The notes: generated by a model from the sequence alone, not told the origin. Positions 17,839-27,532 are shown, numbered from the stretch's first letter. The stretch is 64,000 nt of DNA from Melioribacteraceae bacterium (GCA_021739765.1 JAIPBD010000003.1:62001-126000); one strand, 5' to 3'. Numbers and translations are program-made.

Positions 17839-18339
17839 ATGAGAATCAAGTTATTTATATTATTGTTAATTGCTATTTTTATCCAAGGATGCAGCTATTC
17901 TTTTACAGGAGCTTCCGTTCCTCCGCATCTTAAAACAATTGCCATACTGCCGTTTAATGATAGAAGCAGTTCCGGCGAGCCAAATTTACAAACTGATTTA
18001 ATGAATGAACTTATACAAAAGTTTATTGATGATAATTCATTACAGTTGACAGATAAAAAAAATGCCGATGCTTTGTTGGAAGGAACCATTAAATCTTTAA
18101 GATCATCGCCAATTGCAGTAACTGCCGGGGAATCGGTAAACACTGTTCGAGTAAAAATAATCGTCGATGTAACGTACCGTGATCTTGTCAAAAAAGAAAA
18201 AATTTTCGAAAAATCATTCAATAATTATGGAGATTATGAAAATTCGGGTGACATAACCACAGCAAGAAGTGATGCAATTGTTAGCGCGATTGATAATATC
18301 ACCGAAGATATTCTTCTTGCCGTTGTTGCGAACTGGTAG
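17839..18339 (+). CDS. lptE: LptE-family LPS-assembly lipoprotein
   Basis: 166 residues. Lipoprotein signal with lipobox FIQGC (cysteine about residue 18) followed by SYSFTGASVPPHLKTIAILPF, the standard start of the Bacteroidota LptE family. The rest is an alpha/beta fold with NRVKIIVDVTYRDL-like strands and a C-terminal helix ending VVANW. LptE plugs the LptD barrel and helps insert lipopolysaccharide into the outer membrane. The gene starts directly after the stop of the sigma-54 activator gene (no spacer), so the two are co-transcribed. Confidence 0.87.
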   Translation: MRIKLFILLLIAIFIQGCSYSFTGASVPPHLKTIAILPFNDRSSSGEPNLQTDLMNELIQKFIDDNSLQLTDKKNADALLEGTIKSLRSSPIAVTAGESVNTVRVKIIVDVTYRDLVKKEKIFEKSFNNYGDYENSGDITTARSDAIVSAIDNITEDILLAVVANW

Positions 18340-18353
18340 TCATAATTTAAATT

Positions 18354-19808
18354 ATGTTTTTAGACGAATTAGTATTAGTTATTTACATTTTCTCCCTTTC
18401 TGTGCTCCTCCTTTTTGGATGTCATGGATTCGTGATGCTATATTACCGAAACAAATATGCCCAAAATTTACCGACCGAAAGTGATGTAATTGAAGATTAT
18501 AAGAAAGTGACAATCCAATTACCTCTTTATAACGAATTATATGTTGCCGACAGATTAGTAAACGCTGTTTGCGAAATTGATTATCCAAAAGAAAATTTGG
18601 AAATTCAAGTTTTGGATGATTCCACCGATGAAACAGTTGATATTGTTGCCAGAATTGTAGCTGAAAAACAAAAAGAGGGATTTGACATTAAGCATGTGCG
18701 AAGAACAAATCGGAAGGGTTATAAAGCCGGAGCATTAAAGGAAGGTCTTGAGTATGCAACCGGAGATTATATCGCAATATTTGATGCCGATTTTATCCCG
18801 AAAACGGATTTTCTTAAAAAAACGCTGCGATACTTTAAAGACGACCAGGTTGGTATGGTTCAGACTCGCTGGGAACATTTAAATGAAGATTTTTCAATTC
18901 TCACTAAAATTCAAGCCCTCGCGCTTGATGGTCATTTCGTTATTGAGCAAACCGTTAGAAACCGAGCCGGGTTTTTCATCAACTTTAACGGTACGGGCGG
19001 TGTTTGGAAAAAAAGCGCGATTGAGGATGCCGGGAATTGGCACGATGATACAATTACAGAAGATCTTGATTTGAGTTATCGCGCTCAGTTAAAAGGCTGG
19101 AAGTTTATTTTTCTCCGCGATTTTACTACTCCCGCTGAATTGCCGTCAGAAATAAACGCCTTAAAAGCGCAGCAGTTTCGGTGGACTAAAGGCGCAATTG
19201 AAACAGCAAAGAAACTTCTTCCTATGGTTTGGAGTTCGAAAATCTCTTTGAGAATTAAAATGCAATCGACTTTCCACTTAACAAATAACATCGTATTTCC
19301 GTTTATTCTGTTGGCCGGAATTCTAAATGTGCCGTTAATATTTATTAAAAATGCCGGACCATACGACAACTTTTTTAATTTTATGTCAATTTTCGTTCTA
19401 GCGTTTATCAGTAGTTTTCTGTTTTATCTTTATGGTCAAAAAGAGATTTATCCGAACTGGCGCAAAAAAATTGTATTATTCCCTGTTTTTATGGCCGGGA
19501 GTATGGGGTTAGCCGTAAATAATTCTCGTGCGGTAGTTGAAGGTTTGATGAACAAAAAAAGTGAATTTGTTCGAACACCAAAATATAAGGTTGTTAATAA
19601 AAACGATTCTTTTTCGGACAACAAATACATAGCAAAAAAGGTTGAGAAATCAGCTTTCGTTGAATTGTTGCTTGCAATCTATTGCTCAATTGGAGTAATT
19701 GCTTCAATTTATTTTGGCGAAATTTCAGCATTACCGTTTAACTTAATGTTTTTCTTTGGATTCGCGAGTATTTCATTTATGTCATTTAAACAATCTTCAA
19801 TTAAATAG
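18354..19808 (+). CDS. Processive family-2 glycosyltransferase (cellulose-synthase-like)
   Basis: 484 residues. N-terminal helix (about 5-30), a GT-A catalytic domain and three or four C-terminal membrane helices (about 310-335, 345-365, 380-400, 430-475). Catalytic markers: VTIQLPLYNE, LDDSTDET, FDADFIPK (DxD), ITEDLDLSYR (TED base) and QQFRWTKGA (QxxRW, mark of processive enzymes). Resembles the glucosyl/glucomannan synthase-like enzymes of Bacteroidota rather than BcsA; there is no PilZ domain. Product is a membrane-exported beta-glycan by family; actual sugar not decidable. Confidence 0.9.
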   Translation: MFLDELVLVIYIFSLSVLLLFGCHGFVMLYYRNKYAQNLPTESDVIEDYKKVTIQLPLYNELYVADRLVNAVCEIDYPKENLEIQVLDDSTDETVDIVARIVAEKQKEGFDIKHVRRTNRKGYKAGALKEGLEYATGDYIAIFDADFIPKTDFLKKTLRYFKDDQVGMVQTRWEHLNEDFSILTKIQALALDGHFVIEQTVRNRAGFFINFNGTGGVWKKSAIEDAGNWHDDTITEDLDLSYRAQLKGWKFIFLRDFTTPAELPSEINALKAQQFRWTKGAIETAKKLLPMVWSSKISLRIKMQSTFHLTNNIVFPFILLAGILNVPLIFIKNAGPYDNFFNFMSIFVLAFISSFLFYLYGQKEIYPNWRKKIVLFPVFMAGSMGLAVNNSRAVVEGLMNKKSEFVRTPKYKVVNKNDSFSDNKYIAKKVEKSAFVELLLAIYCSIGVIASIYFGEISALPFNLMFFFGFASISFMSFKQSSIK

Positions 19809-19819
19809 CAGGTTTTTAA

Positions 19820-20554
19820 TTGGTTGATAGCACAAAAGATAGCTCAACAGATAAGTTCGCTCTAATTTATGAATTCAATAATAACTCGCCGCTTTTCGCG
19901 AGAGTTGCATTTTCCGAAATGCAAAAAGGTCAATTTGAATCCGCGCTAAAAATCTTAGAATCGGGTCTCGAAAATTATCCCGATTACCCAACCGCGCTTA
20001 TTATATACGCGATCTTAAACGCTGAAATCGGGAAATTGAGTAAAGCAAAACAAGTGTTGAGTAAAGCTGCAGAACTTTACAATGATGATGAAAGTTTTGA
20101 CTTCTACGTAAAACATGTTGAAGAAATTGTTTCGAACAACGCAAGATTTTCGGAAATACGCGGCTCATCTTTCGTATCCGAAAGTCTGCAAAACCATGAA
20201 GATTTGATGGAGGATGAGAACGAATCTTATCGGTCGGTGGAAACTCAAATTCCTTCACAAACTCATGTATCCAATAAGATCGATGATAATCTGGAAGAAC
20301 TTGCCGAAGTTATCAGTAAAGTCAAAATTAAAAGTGACCCAACTTTGTTTTCGGAAAATAAAGATATTTCCGATGATGAAAATCATGAAGATGAAATTGT
20401 TTCCGAAACTATGGCAAGCATTTATCGAGCGCAAGAAAAATACAAAGAAGCGATTGGAATATATAGAAAGCTGATTTCCCGAAATCCCTCAAAAAAAGAA
20501 CACTACGAAACAAAAATTGCCGAAATAGAAAAATTAATCGCCGAAAACGATTAA
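19820..20554 (+). CDS. Tetratricopeptide-repeat protein
   Basis: 244 residues from a TTG start, 11 nt after the glycosyltransferase. N-terminal TPR pair (about 20-95, ARVAFSEMQKGQFESALKILESGLENYPDYPTAL in helix-turn-helix spacing), an acidic low-complexity middle (about 115-195) and one more TPR at the C-terminus (ETMASIYRAQEKYKEAIGIYRKLISRNPSKKEHYETKI). No signal peptide, so probably cytoplasmic and a protein-interaction scaffold. No specific partner can be named; its position suggests a link with the upstream envelope genes. Confidence 0.8.
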   Translation: MVDSTKDSSTDKFALIYEFNNNSPLFARVAFSEMQKGQFESALKILESGLENYPDYPTALIIYAILNAEIGKLSKAKQVLSKAAELYNDDESFDFYVKHVEEIVSNNARFSEIRGSSFVSESLQNHEDLMEDENESYRSVETQIPSQTHVSNKIDDNLEELAEVISKVKIKSDPTLFSENKDISDDENHEDEIVSETMASIYRAQEKYKEAIGIYRKLISRNPSKKEHYETKIAEIEKLIAEND

Positions 20555-20565
20555 TCTTATTTTCT

Positions 20566-21162
20566 ATGATTGATGATCAAAATCTTAATAAACTACCTCA
20601 AAGTTTTTATGCAAGAGATTTACTGGAAATCGCTCCAGAAATTCTAGGCAAAATATTTGTAAAAAAATCCGGCTCAAAAATATTCTCCGGATCAATAGTT
20701 GAAGTTGAAGCCTACCATGGCGCCTTTGATGAAGCCGCACACACTTTTCGGGGCAAAACCAAAGCCAATGAGATTATGTTTGATGAAGGTGGAAAACTGT
20801 ACGTTTATTTTATTTACGGGATGTATTTTTGCTGTAATATTGTTACAGGCAAAAAGGATGAAGGCTCCGCGATTTTAATCAGAGGAATTGAACCCATTTC
20901 CGGAACAAAATGTATGATGGTAAATCGTTCAAAAAGTGAATTAAAAAACCTGACCAACGGACCCGGAAAAATATGTCAGGCATTTGGAATTACCAAGTCG
21001 GACAATGGCACGGATCTGCTCGGAGACGATATGTATTTACTGGATACTCCGACTGTTTCGTCAGATAATATTGTTCAAACAACCAGAATTGGAATTTCTA
21101 AATCAAAAGACCTCCCGTGGAGATTTTATATCAAAAACAATCCGTTTGTTTCTAAACCATGA
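20566..21162 (+). CDS. DNA-3-methyladenine glycosylase (AAG/MPG family)
   Basis: 198 residues, the normal bacterial length. Base-excision repair enzyme for alkylated purines. Family marks: ARDLLEIAPEILGK near 18, IVEVEAYHGAFDEAAHTFRGKT near 45-65 (E and Y of the active site, with the conserved aspartate/histidine), the LYVYFIYGMYFCCNIVTG segment near 85-100, AILIRGIEP and LTNGPGKICQAFGI. The stop overlaps the next start by 4 nt (ATGA). Confidence 0.93.
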   Translation: MIDDQNLNKLPQSFYARDLLEIAPEILGKIFVKKSGSKIFSGSIVEVEAYHGAFDEAAHTFRGKTKANEIMFDEGGKLYVYFIYGMYFCCNIVTGKKDEGSAILIRGIEPISGTKCMMVNRSKSELKNLTNGPGKICQAFGITKSDNGTDLLGDDMYLLDTPTVSSDNIVQTTRIGISKSKDLPWRFYIKNNPFVSKP

Positions 21163-22193
21163 AAAAAAGCAAAAACATACTGATAATTCGAACCGACCGG
21201 ATTGGAGATGTCGTTTTAACTTTACCGATGGCCGAAATTCTAAAGAAAAAATACCGCGACTCAAAAATCACATTTTTATTAAGGGAATACACCGAACCAC
21301 TTGCACGCAATAATAAATTTATCGATCAGATTATAACTCTAAAATCCGATCCGAGGGAATTATCATTTTCTGAGATAAACGAAATTTTCAAAAACCAAAA
21401 CTTCAACATGGTTTTTGTTGTAAGTCCCGAACCTAAATTAGCTCTTGCAGCTTTAATTAATCGAGTTAATGTTAGAATCGGTTCAGGATATAGATGGTAT
21501 TCCTTCCTTTTTAACCGGAAAATTTATGAACATCGCAAGTATGGCAGAAAACACGAGCTTGAGCACAATATCGAAATGCTGAAGTCAATTGGTATTAATC
21601 ATCAGATTACAACTAAAAATGTACATTTTAATATACACTCGGATATTAAATCTGGACAAATTGTCCAAAATTGGCTAAAGAGCAAAAATTTAGGAAATGG
21701 CTTAAAAACGGTAATCGTACACCCCGGAAGCGGTGGAAGCGCCGTAGATTTACCAATTAACTCGATGAAAGAATTGGTTTTCAAGTTGGCATCAGAATTG
21801 AACATTAATCTGATAATCAGCGGATCGAAAGCTGAAATTGATCTTTGTAATGATGTTAAGGGAAAAAGCAACGCGATTGTAGTTGCCGGCGAATTTAATC
21901 TTGAAGAGTTTATTGCTCTAATCGCGAATTCTGATATGCTGATCGCGAATTCTACCGGACCGATTCATATCGCTGCTGCTCTCGGTAAATGGGTTGTCGG
22001 ATTTTATCCCAAAGTTGCCTCATGTTCTGAAACGAGATGGGGTCCTTATTCCAAAAAAAAGATAATTTTTGAACCGGAAACCGATTGTAGAAATTGCACA
22101 GTGAAACAATGCGCCGAAACAAAATGTATGAACTCAATTAACATCAACAAAGTATTTGAACAGATTAAATCAATTATTGAGAAGAAAAAATGA
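21159..22193 (+). CDS. Glycosyltransferase family 9 (heptosyltransferase-like)
   Basis: 344 residues of GT-B fold. Starts with the typical ILIIRTDRIGDVVLTLPM motif, has VIVHPGSGGSAVDLP at the domain interface near 188, and LIANSDMLIANSTGPIHIAAALG near 260-285, the ADP-heptose/nucleotide site. A cysteine-rich stretch (TDCRNCTVKQCAETKC) before the C-terminus is also seen in this family. Transfers a heptose-like sugar to lipid A-core in the inner leaflet by family; substrate here inferred. Overlaps neighbours by 4 nt on both sides. Confidence 0.9.
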   Translation: MKKSKNILIIRTDRIGDVVLTLPMAEILKKKYRDSKITFLLREYTEPLARNNKFIDQIITLKSDPRELSFSEINEIFKNQNFNMVFVVSPEPKLALAALINRVNVRIGSGYRWYSFLFNRKIYEHRKYGRKHELEHNIEMLKSIGINHQITTKNVHFNIHSDIKSGQIVQNWLKSKNLGNGLKTVIVHPGSGGSAVDLPINSMKELVFKLASELNINLIISGSKAEIDLCNDVKGKSNAIVVAGEFNLEEFIALIANSDMLIANSTGPIHIAAALGKWVVGFYPKVASCSETRWGPYSKKKIIFEPETDCRNCTVKQCAETKCMNSININKVFEQIKSIIEKKK

Positions 22194-22966
22194 AAAATTC
22201 AGCCATTATTATTGTTGTCTTTTTATTGATTGGCTCCAGTTATATAAACGGACAAGATTTTCGTAAGATCGAAAACAAAGCTTTTACCGTTGGCGAAAAA
22301 CTTACTTTCGATGTAAAATATGGGTTTGTAACCGCCGGAATCGCCGAAATGGCAATTCCTAAAATTAAAAAAATCTCCGGTCGTGAAGCTTACAATATCA
22401 CTTTCCGCGTAAATACTATACCCGGATTCGATCCATTTTTTAAGGTTCGTGACAGATACGAAACTTATGTTGATGTTGAAGGAATTTTCCCGTGGAGATT
22501 CGAGCAGCATGTTCGCGAAGGAAATTATAAAAAAGATTTCGCGGCGTTTTTTGATCAGCGAAGAGGAACCGCCAAAACTTCGCAAGGATCTTATGAAATC
22601 CCTTTGTATGTCAACGATATTATGTCGGCATTTTATTTTACACGGATTTTGGATTTTTCTAAATCCAAAAAGGGCGATCGTTTTCATTTGGAAAATTTCT
22701 ACAACGATAAAGTTTATCCGCTGGATGTGCTTTATCACGGTAAAGAAACAATTGAAGTTGAAGCCGGAAAGTTCGATTGTATTATTGTGGAACCATTAGT
22801 CGTAGAAGGCGGATTGTTTAAAAGCGAAGGCAATATTCTTATTTGGTTAAGTGATGATGAAAACAAAATTCCGGTTAAAGTAAAAACTAAAGTTCTGATC
22901 GGCTCTATTGATGCTGAATTAACCGCTTATGAAGGATTAGCGGGTGAATTAAAATCTAAGAAATAA
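22190..22966 (+). CDS. DUF3108 exported protein
   Basis: 258 residues with signal peptide (AIIIVVFLLIGSSYINGQ). The mature part matches DUF3108: FTVGEKLTFDVKYGFVTAGIAEM at about 32-55, a beta-rich body with FFKVRDRYETYVDVEGIFPWRFEQ, and a C-terminal VKVKTKVLIGSIDAELTAYEG. It is a predicted periplasmic beta-sandwich related to the LolA/LolB-like lipid-carrier folds; role unproven. Last gene of the tight run starting at the SPOR gene, followed by a 220-nt spacer with an imperfect hairpin. Confidence 0.83.
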   Translation: MKNSAIIIVVFLLIGSSYINGQDFRKIENKAFTVGEKLTFDVKYGFVTAGIAEMAIPKIKKISGREAYNITFRVNTIPGFDPFFKVRDRYETYVDVEGIFPWRFEQHVREGNYKKDFAAFFDQRRGTAKTSQGSYEIPLYVNDIMSAFYFTRILDFSKSKKGDRFHLENFYNDKVYPLDVLYHGKETIEVEAGKFDCIIVEPLVVEGGLFKSEGNILIWLSDDENKIPVKVKTKVLIGSIDAELTAYEGLAGELKSKK

Positions 22967-22967
22967 A

Positions 22968-23030
22968 AGATTTCCGCTTCCAATCTCTGAAGGTACTGAA
23001 TTCTATTTTCACGGATTTGAAGCGGAATCT
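22968..23030. other. Long-loop inverted repeat after the DUF3108 gene
   Basis: AGATTTCCGCTTC pairs with GAAGCGGAATCT (12-bp stem with one bulge) across a loop of about 38 nt, immediately after the stop codon. No strong T-run follows. Could be a weak terminator or an mRNA 3' structure. Confidence 0.3.
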
Positions 23031-23186
23031 GGTATTTTCTGATTGGCTTTAACTTTTCAGGAAAATTGCCATCATACTAAATCGATTTTTATTTCGTAAA
23101 TCGACTCTTAAAATTTCATTTCGATAAAAACAATAACATCATAATTCTAAGAATTTTTACTCTCCATTGATTATCTTTCGGGACTT

Positions 23187-24095
23187 ATGACAGAAGATTT
23201 CAGACCATCCGGGAATAATCACATACCACCATTTTCACCAATTGCGGCAGCGTTTTTAGGTCTTATCGGTGTTTTTATTTTATATCAATTTGTCGGAGCA
23301 ATTCTAACTCTTGCAATTTTTGGGCTCGATATCGAAAACGCGGATATTAATTTGATGCGTTTGATGACTGTCGCCGGGCAAATTTTATTTATACTGCTTC
23401 CCGGTTTGTGGTTGACAAGATATGTTTATGGGGATGTTACCAAAGTGCTTAGGGTAAAACTCCCCAATATTAAAGAAGTTGCCGCCTTTTCAGTGGGATT
23501 AATTCTCATTACTCCTTTGCTTCAAAGTTATGTTTATCTTCAAACAGAACTGATTAACTATCTGGCGCAAAATTCAGATTTTGTGATGTCGATAAAATCA
23601 GCGCTGGATTCTCTGGATGAAATTCTTGAATCTACGTTTTCTAACTTGCTCGCGGCAGATAATTTTTTCGAAGGCTCATTTATCATTCTAGTTATCGCTG
23701 TTACTCCTGCAATCTGTGAGGAAGTATTTTTTCGGGGATATGTTCAAAACAGCTTTGAACAAAAATGGTCTCCTTTAAAAAGTATTTTGGTTACATCTCT
23801 CTTTTTTGGTCTTTACCATTTTAATCCTTATGGATTATTAGCTTTGATCGCGTTGGGATTTTACTTCGGATATTCTGTGTATAAAAGTGATTCAATTGTG
23901 GTTCCGATCGTTCTGCACTTTTTGAATAATTTTATAGCCGTTGTTGCTTATTTTATTATTGGGGATGAAGAAATTCTCTCTTCTGTCGAATCTGAACCTT
24001 TGTCCGATCAGTTTTTCTCATTCCTTGTTTTATTGTTTATTTTCCTTGTGTTTGTTTACTTCTTACGAAAATATTACCACAAATTAAGAGATTGA
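23187..24095 (+). CDS. CPBP-family intramembrane glutamic protease
   Basis: 302 residues with about seven hydrophobic helices. The ABI/CPBP (Rce1-like) signature is clear: AICEEVFFRGYV with E178-E179 and R183, FFGLYHFNP with H211, and VPIVLHFLNNFIA near 243 for the third motif. Long relative to minimal CPBP proteins because of an N-terminal two-helix extension. In bacteria these enzymes serve in bacteriocin immunity or protein processing, target unknown. Starts a new sub-run that continues into cdsA 4 nt later. Confidence 0.9.
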   Translation: MTEDFRPSGNNHIPPFSPIAAAFLGLIGVFILYQFVGAILTLAIFGLDIENADINLMRLMTVAGQILFILLPGLWLTRYVYGDVTKVLRVKLPNIKEVAAFSVGLILITPLLQSYVYLQTELINYLAQNSDFVMSIKSALDSLDEILESTFSNLLAADNFFEGSFIILVIAVTPAICEEVFFRGYVQNSFEQKWSPLKSILVTSLFFGLYHFNPYGLLALIALGFYFGYSVYKSDSIVVPIVLHFLNNFIAVVAYFIIGDEEILSSVESEPLSDQFFSFLVLLFIFLVFVYFLRKYYHKLRD

Positions 24096-24099
24096 TTTA

Positions 24100-24915
24100 A
24101 TGGCATTAAGTAACAGAACAACAAGAATATTTTTCGCATTAATTGCGGCACCGATCGCAATCGGAATTACGCTCTACGGAGGAATTCCATTTCTGGTTTT
24201 TGGGGTTTTAATTGGAATTCTTGCCTATAGTGAATTCGATAATTTTTTAATTGCAAAGGAAATTGCCACTAACAAAATTTTCCCTTTTACCGCTGTTTTA
24301 TTATTAATTACAAATACTTATTTCGATTTTATCGATTTGGGGAACTTAATTCTTGTAATAATCATTTTGCTTACCATAGTTGAACTATTCAGAAAAGAAA
24401 ATGGATATTTATCCAGAGTCGGTGGTCAACTTTTAGGGATTCTGTACATTGGATTATTTAGCGGAGCCTTGATTGAGCTCAGAGAATTTTTCTCCTTCAC
24501 TGAATATTTTTATTACCAAGGCGCATACTTGTTAATTGGAATAATGAGTACAATATGGATTTGTGATTCTGCCGCTTATTTCCTTGGATTAGCGTTCGGC
24601 AAGCATAAAATTTTTCCGCGTGTTAGTCCGAAAAAAAGTTGGGAAGGTTCAATTGCCGGATTAGTTTTTTCAATTATTGCGATGCTTTCCGCTAAAGCGT
24701 TAATTCTTGATTTTATCGGTTGGGACCAAGCTTTAATAATATCACTGATTATCGGAATTATGGGGCAAGTTGGAGATTTTGTAGAGAGTATAATGAAACG
24801 TGACGCTGAAGTTAAAGACTCTTCAGCACTTTTACCCGGTCACGGCGGTGTTTTAGACAGATTGGATTCCCTCCTTTTTACTGCTCCAATTATTTACCTG
24901 TATTTAAGTTTATAG
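24100..24915 (+). CDS. cdsA: Phosphatidate cytidylyltransferase
   Basis: 271 residues, about eight transmembrane helices. Makes CDP-diacylglycerol from CTP and phosphatidate, the branch point of phospholipid synthesis. The family signature near the C-terminus is intact: SIMKRDAEVKDSSALLPGHGG followed by VLDRLDSL, preceded by SPKKSWEGSIAGL and a GQVGDFVES helix. Lies 4 nt after the CPBP protease and 11 nt before rimO. Confidence 0.95.
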   Translation: MALSNRTTRIFFALIAAPIAIGITLYGGIPFLVFGVLIGILAYSEFDNFLIAKEIATNKIFPFTAVLLLITNTYFDFIDLGNLILVIIILLTIVELFRKENGYLSRVGGQLLGILYIGLFSGALIELREFFSFTEYFYYQGAYLLIGIMSTIWICDSAAYFLGLAFGKHKIFPRVSPKKSWEGSIAGLVFSIIAMLSAKALILDFIGWDQALIISLIIGIMGQVGDFVESIMKRDAEVKDSSALLPGHGGVLDRLDSLLFTAPIIYLYLSL

Positions 24916-24926
24916 AAAGAAAATTT

Positions 24927-26228
24927 ATGATTGACAAAAAAGAGAAAGTAAGTGTTATTACACTTGGCTGTTCCAAAAATACTGTGGATTCGGAAAGAAT
25001 AATATCTCAGTTAAGATTAAACGATAAGGATATAATTGATGATCCCGAAAAGGCGGATTCGGTTATTATAAATACCTGCGGATTTATTGAAGCTGCGAAG
25101 GAAGAATCAATCAACACAATTCTATCCGCAGTTGAGCTGAAAAAATCTGGACAGTTAAAAAAGGTCTATGTCGCCGGCTGTCTCTCCGAAAGATATATGA
25201 ATGACCTCAAAATCGAACTTCCGGAAGTTGATCGTTTTTTCGGAACCGAGGATTATAAAAACATTGTTGAAGAATACGGCGGCGATTTAAAGTATGAACT
25301 TCTTGGTGAACGGGAACTCTTAACACCAAAACACTATGCCTATTTAAAAATTAGTGAAGGCTGCGATAATCCTTGTTCATTCTGCGCTATTCCGATAATG
25401 CGTGGCGGTCATATCTCCAAACCGATTGAGAAACTGGAGCAAGAGGTGAACCTGCTCGCTGCTAAGGGTGTAAAGGAGCTTATTGTAATTGGTCAGGATA
25501 CAACAGATTACGGTAAAGATATTTACGGTAAACGAGTGCTCGGTGATCTTCTTAACAAAATTTCGGAAAACGAAGATATTAAATGGATCAAATTGCTTTA
25601 TGCATATCCGTCACATTTTCCGGATGAAGCTATTGATATCATCGCCTCGAATCCCAAATTGTGCAAATATATCGATATGCCGCTTCAACATATTTCGGAT
25701 AATGTTCTAAAATCAATGCGCAGGGGGATTACAAAGCGAAGAACAATTGAATTGATCGACAAATTGAAAAATCGAATCCCGGATTTAACACTTCGTACAA
25801 CTTTTATTTCCGGTTACCCCGCTGAAAGTGAAAAGGATTTTAAGGAGCTTGTTCAATTTGTGAAGGATGTTGAATTTGACAGAATGGGCGTATTTGATTA
25901 TTCACCCGAAGACAATACAGTAAGTTTTGATATGGGCGATCCGATCTCCGAAGAGGTAAAAGAAGAAAGGAGATCAATTTTGATGGAGATTCAAAAAGAC
26001 ATTTCTTTCCAGAAAAATAATTCTTTAATTGGCAAGCAAATGGAAGTCGTTATTGACGATATTTCGGAAGACAGATACATTGCAAGAAGCAGAAGAGATG
26101 CACCGGAAGTAGACGGCGAAGTTATAATTGAATCGCCCGAGGTTTATCTTGAACCGGGAAGTTTTAATACCGTTGAAATTTATGATTGCAATGATTATGA
26201 TTTATTTGCTAAATTAAATTCAAAGTAG
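24927..26228 (+). CDS. rimO: Ribosomal protein S12 methylthiotransferase RimO
   Basis: 433 residues. Radical-SAM enzyme that methylthiolates the conserved aspartate of S12. UPF0004 domain: SVITLGCSKNTVDSE, INTCGFIEAAKEESI and AGCLSERY supply one Fe-S cluster; the radical-SAM motif is ISEGCDNPCSFCAIPIMRGG at about 143-162, and the family-typical IPIMRGGHISKPIE and MPLQHISDNVLKSMRRG distinguish it from MiaB (found at 13716). C-terminal TRAM domain about 365-430. Confidence 0.95.
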   Translation: MIDKKEKVSVITLGCSKNTVDSERIISQLRLNDKDIIDDPEKADSVIINTCGFIEAAKEESINTILSAVELKKSGQLKKVYVAGCLSERYMNDLKIELPEVDRFFGTEDYKNIVEEYGGDLKYELLGERELLTPKHYAYLKISEGCDNPCSFCAIPIMRGGHISKPIEKLEQEVNLLAAKGVKELIVIGQDTTDYGKDIYGKRVLGDLLNKISENEDIKWIKLLYAYPSHFPDEAIDIIASNPKLCKYIDMPLQHISDNVLKSMRRGITKRRTIELIDKLKNRIPDLTLRTTFISGYPAESEKDFKELVQFVKDVEFDRMGVFDYSPEDNTVSFDMGDPISEEVKEERRSILMEIQKDISFQKNNSLIGKQMEVVIDDISEDRYIARSRRDAPEVDGEVIIESPEVYLEPGSFNTVEIYDCNDYDLFAKLNSK

Positions 26229-26240
26229 GTTTTGTAACCA

Positions 26241-27515
26241 ATGAAAAAATATTTGTTCATTCTCCTTTTGATTTCCGGGTTTGGAATTGCTCAGGTGGAA
26301 ACATCTAACAACTTGTTCCTCACTTCTTCTTATCCTGCTTTTTATGTTGATATGGCCAATTACAGAAGTGATTCGGTTAATAAAACCCGAGTTGATCTTT
26401 TCGTACAAGTACCTTATTCCAATATCCAGTTTATTCGAACGCCAAAAGGATTCACAGCCAAATACGGAATTCATTTAACATTTTTTGATGAAGATAACGA
26501 AGGTATCATTCTTGAAAAAATGTGGAATGAAACAGTCGAAGCTTCTAATTTTGAGCAAGCGGCTTCACAGCTTAATTACAATTACAGCTACAGAACATTC
26601 GACCTTAAACCGGCAAAGTATAATATTCGTTGCACGATAACCGACAAAGATTCCAAAAAAACTTATGAAGTTACTGCAGTAATCAATGTGGTTGAGTTTG
26701 ATGATTCAATAAATTTGAGTGATATTCTTTTTATATCCGGAACCGTAAAGGATAAAGATGGCGAACGAATAATTCCAAATATTTCAAATCAAGTTTTTGA
26801 TTCAGATTCGAGTATTGCGTTTTACTACGATATTTATTCCAGTCAAAACAAGAATGTGAAGGTAAATTACACAATCACAAATCGTGAAGATGAAGTTATC
26901 TTGCAGCAAAAAAAGGATTTTGAACTTACATCAGGTGTCAATTCGATCATTAATTCTTTCGCGAATCAAAATTTTGCCCTCGGCAAGTTTAAACTTTCTA
27001 TATCAATCGAAGACGAATCCAACGGAACGCTGGCCACATCATCTAAATACTTTTACTCAACGATTCTTGGTTTTCCTAAATCCATTACGGATATCGAAGA
27101 CGCGATAGAACAAATGGAATATATCGCATCAAAAGATGAAATTGAAATCATCAATGAAGTAGAAGACAGGCAGGTAAAATTAAAACGATTTAAAAGTTTT
27201 TGGTCAAAAAAAGATCCTACAAAAGGAACGATAATAAACGAACATTTTGTGGAGTATTACAGAAGAGTCGAATATGCCAATTCTAACTTCGAAAGTTATT
27301 ATAAAGGATGGAGAACCGATATGGGAATGGTTTATGTTATGCTCGGCGCTCCCGATGCCGTTGAAAGACATCCTTTTGAAATTAATTCGAAACCTTACGA
27401 AGTCTGGGACTATTACGATTTAAACAAACGTTTCGTTTTTGTGGATCAAACCGGATTCGGCGATTACCGTCTGTTGAACCAGGACTATGGTGATTGGTAC
27501 CGCTATCGTTACTAA
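26241..27515 (+). CDS. GWxTD domain-containing exported protein
   Basis: 424 residues with a signal peptide (YLFILLLISGFGIAQ). Beta-rich N-terminal two thirds and a C-terminal GWxTD domain: YKGWRTDMGMVYVMLGAPDAVERHP at about 354-378, followed by EVWDYYDLNKRFVFVDQTGFGDYRL. GWxTD proteins are frequent in Bacteroidota and Acidobacteria and are envelope-associated with unknown activity. 12 nt after rimO and 17 nt before the PfkB kinase. Confidence 0.88.
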   Translation: MKKYLFILLLISGFGIAQVETSNNLFLTSSYPAFYVDMANYRSDSVNKTRVDLFVQVPYSNIQFIRTPKGFTAKYGIHLTFFDEDNEGIILEKMWNETVEASNFEQAASQLNYNYSYRTFDLKPAKYNIRCTITDKDSKKTYEVTAVINVVEFDDSINLSDILFISGTVKDKDGERIIPNISNQVFDSDSSIAFYYDIYSSQNKNVKVNYTITNREDEVILQQKKDFELTSGVNSIINSFANQNFALGKFKLSISIEDESNGTLATSSKYFYSTILGFPKSITDIEDAIEQMEYIASKDEIEIINEVEDRQVKLKRFKSFWSKKDPTKGTIINEHFVEYYRRVEYANSNFESYYKGWRTDMGMVYVMLGAPDAVERHPFEINSKPYEVWDYYDLNKRFVFVDQTGFGDYRLLNQDYGDWYRYRY

Positions 27516-27532
27516 TAAAATCTTGAATAATA

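Noticed and set aside
22223-22738. 171-residue open frame opposite the DUF3108 gene
   Set aside because: Antisense shadow; the plus-strand gene has signal peptide, family motifs and operon overlap.
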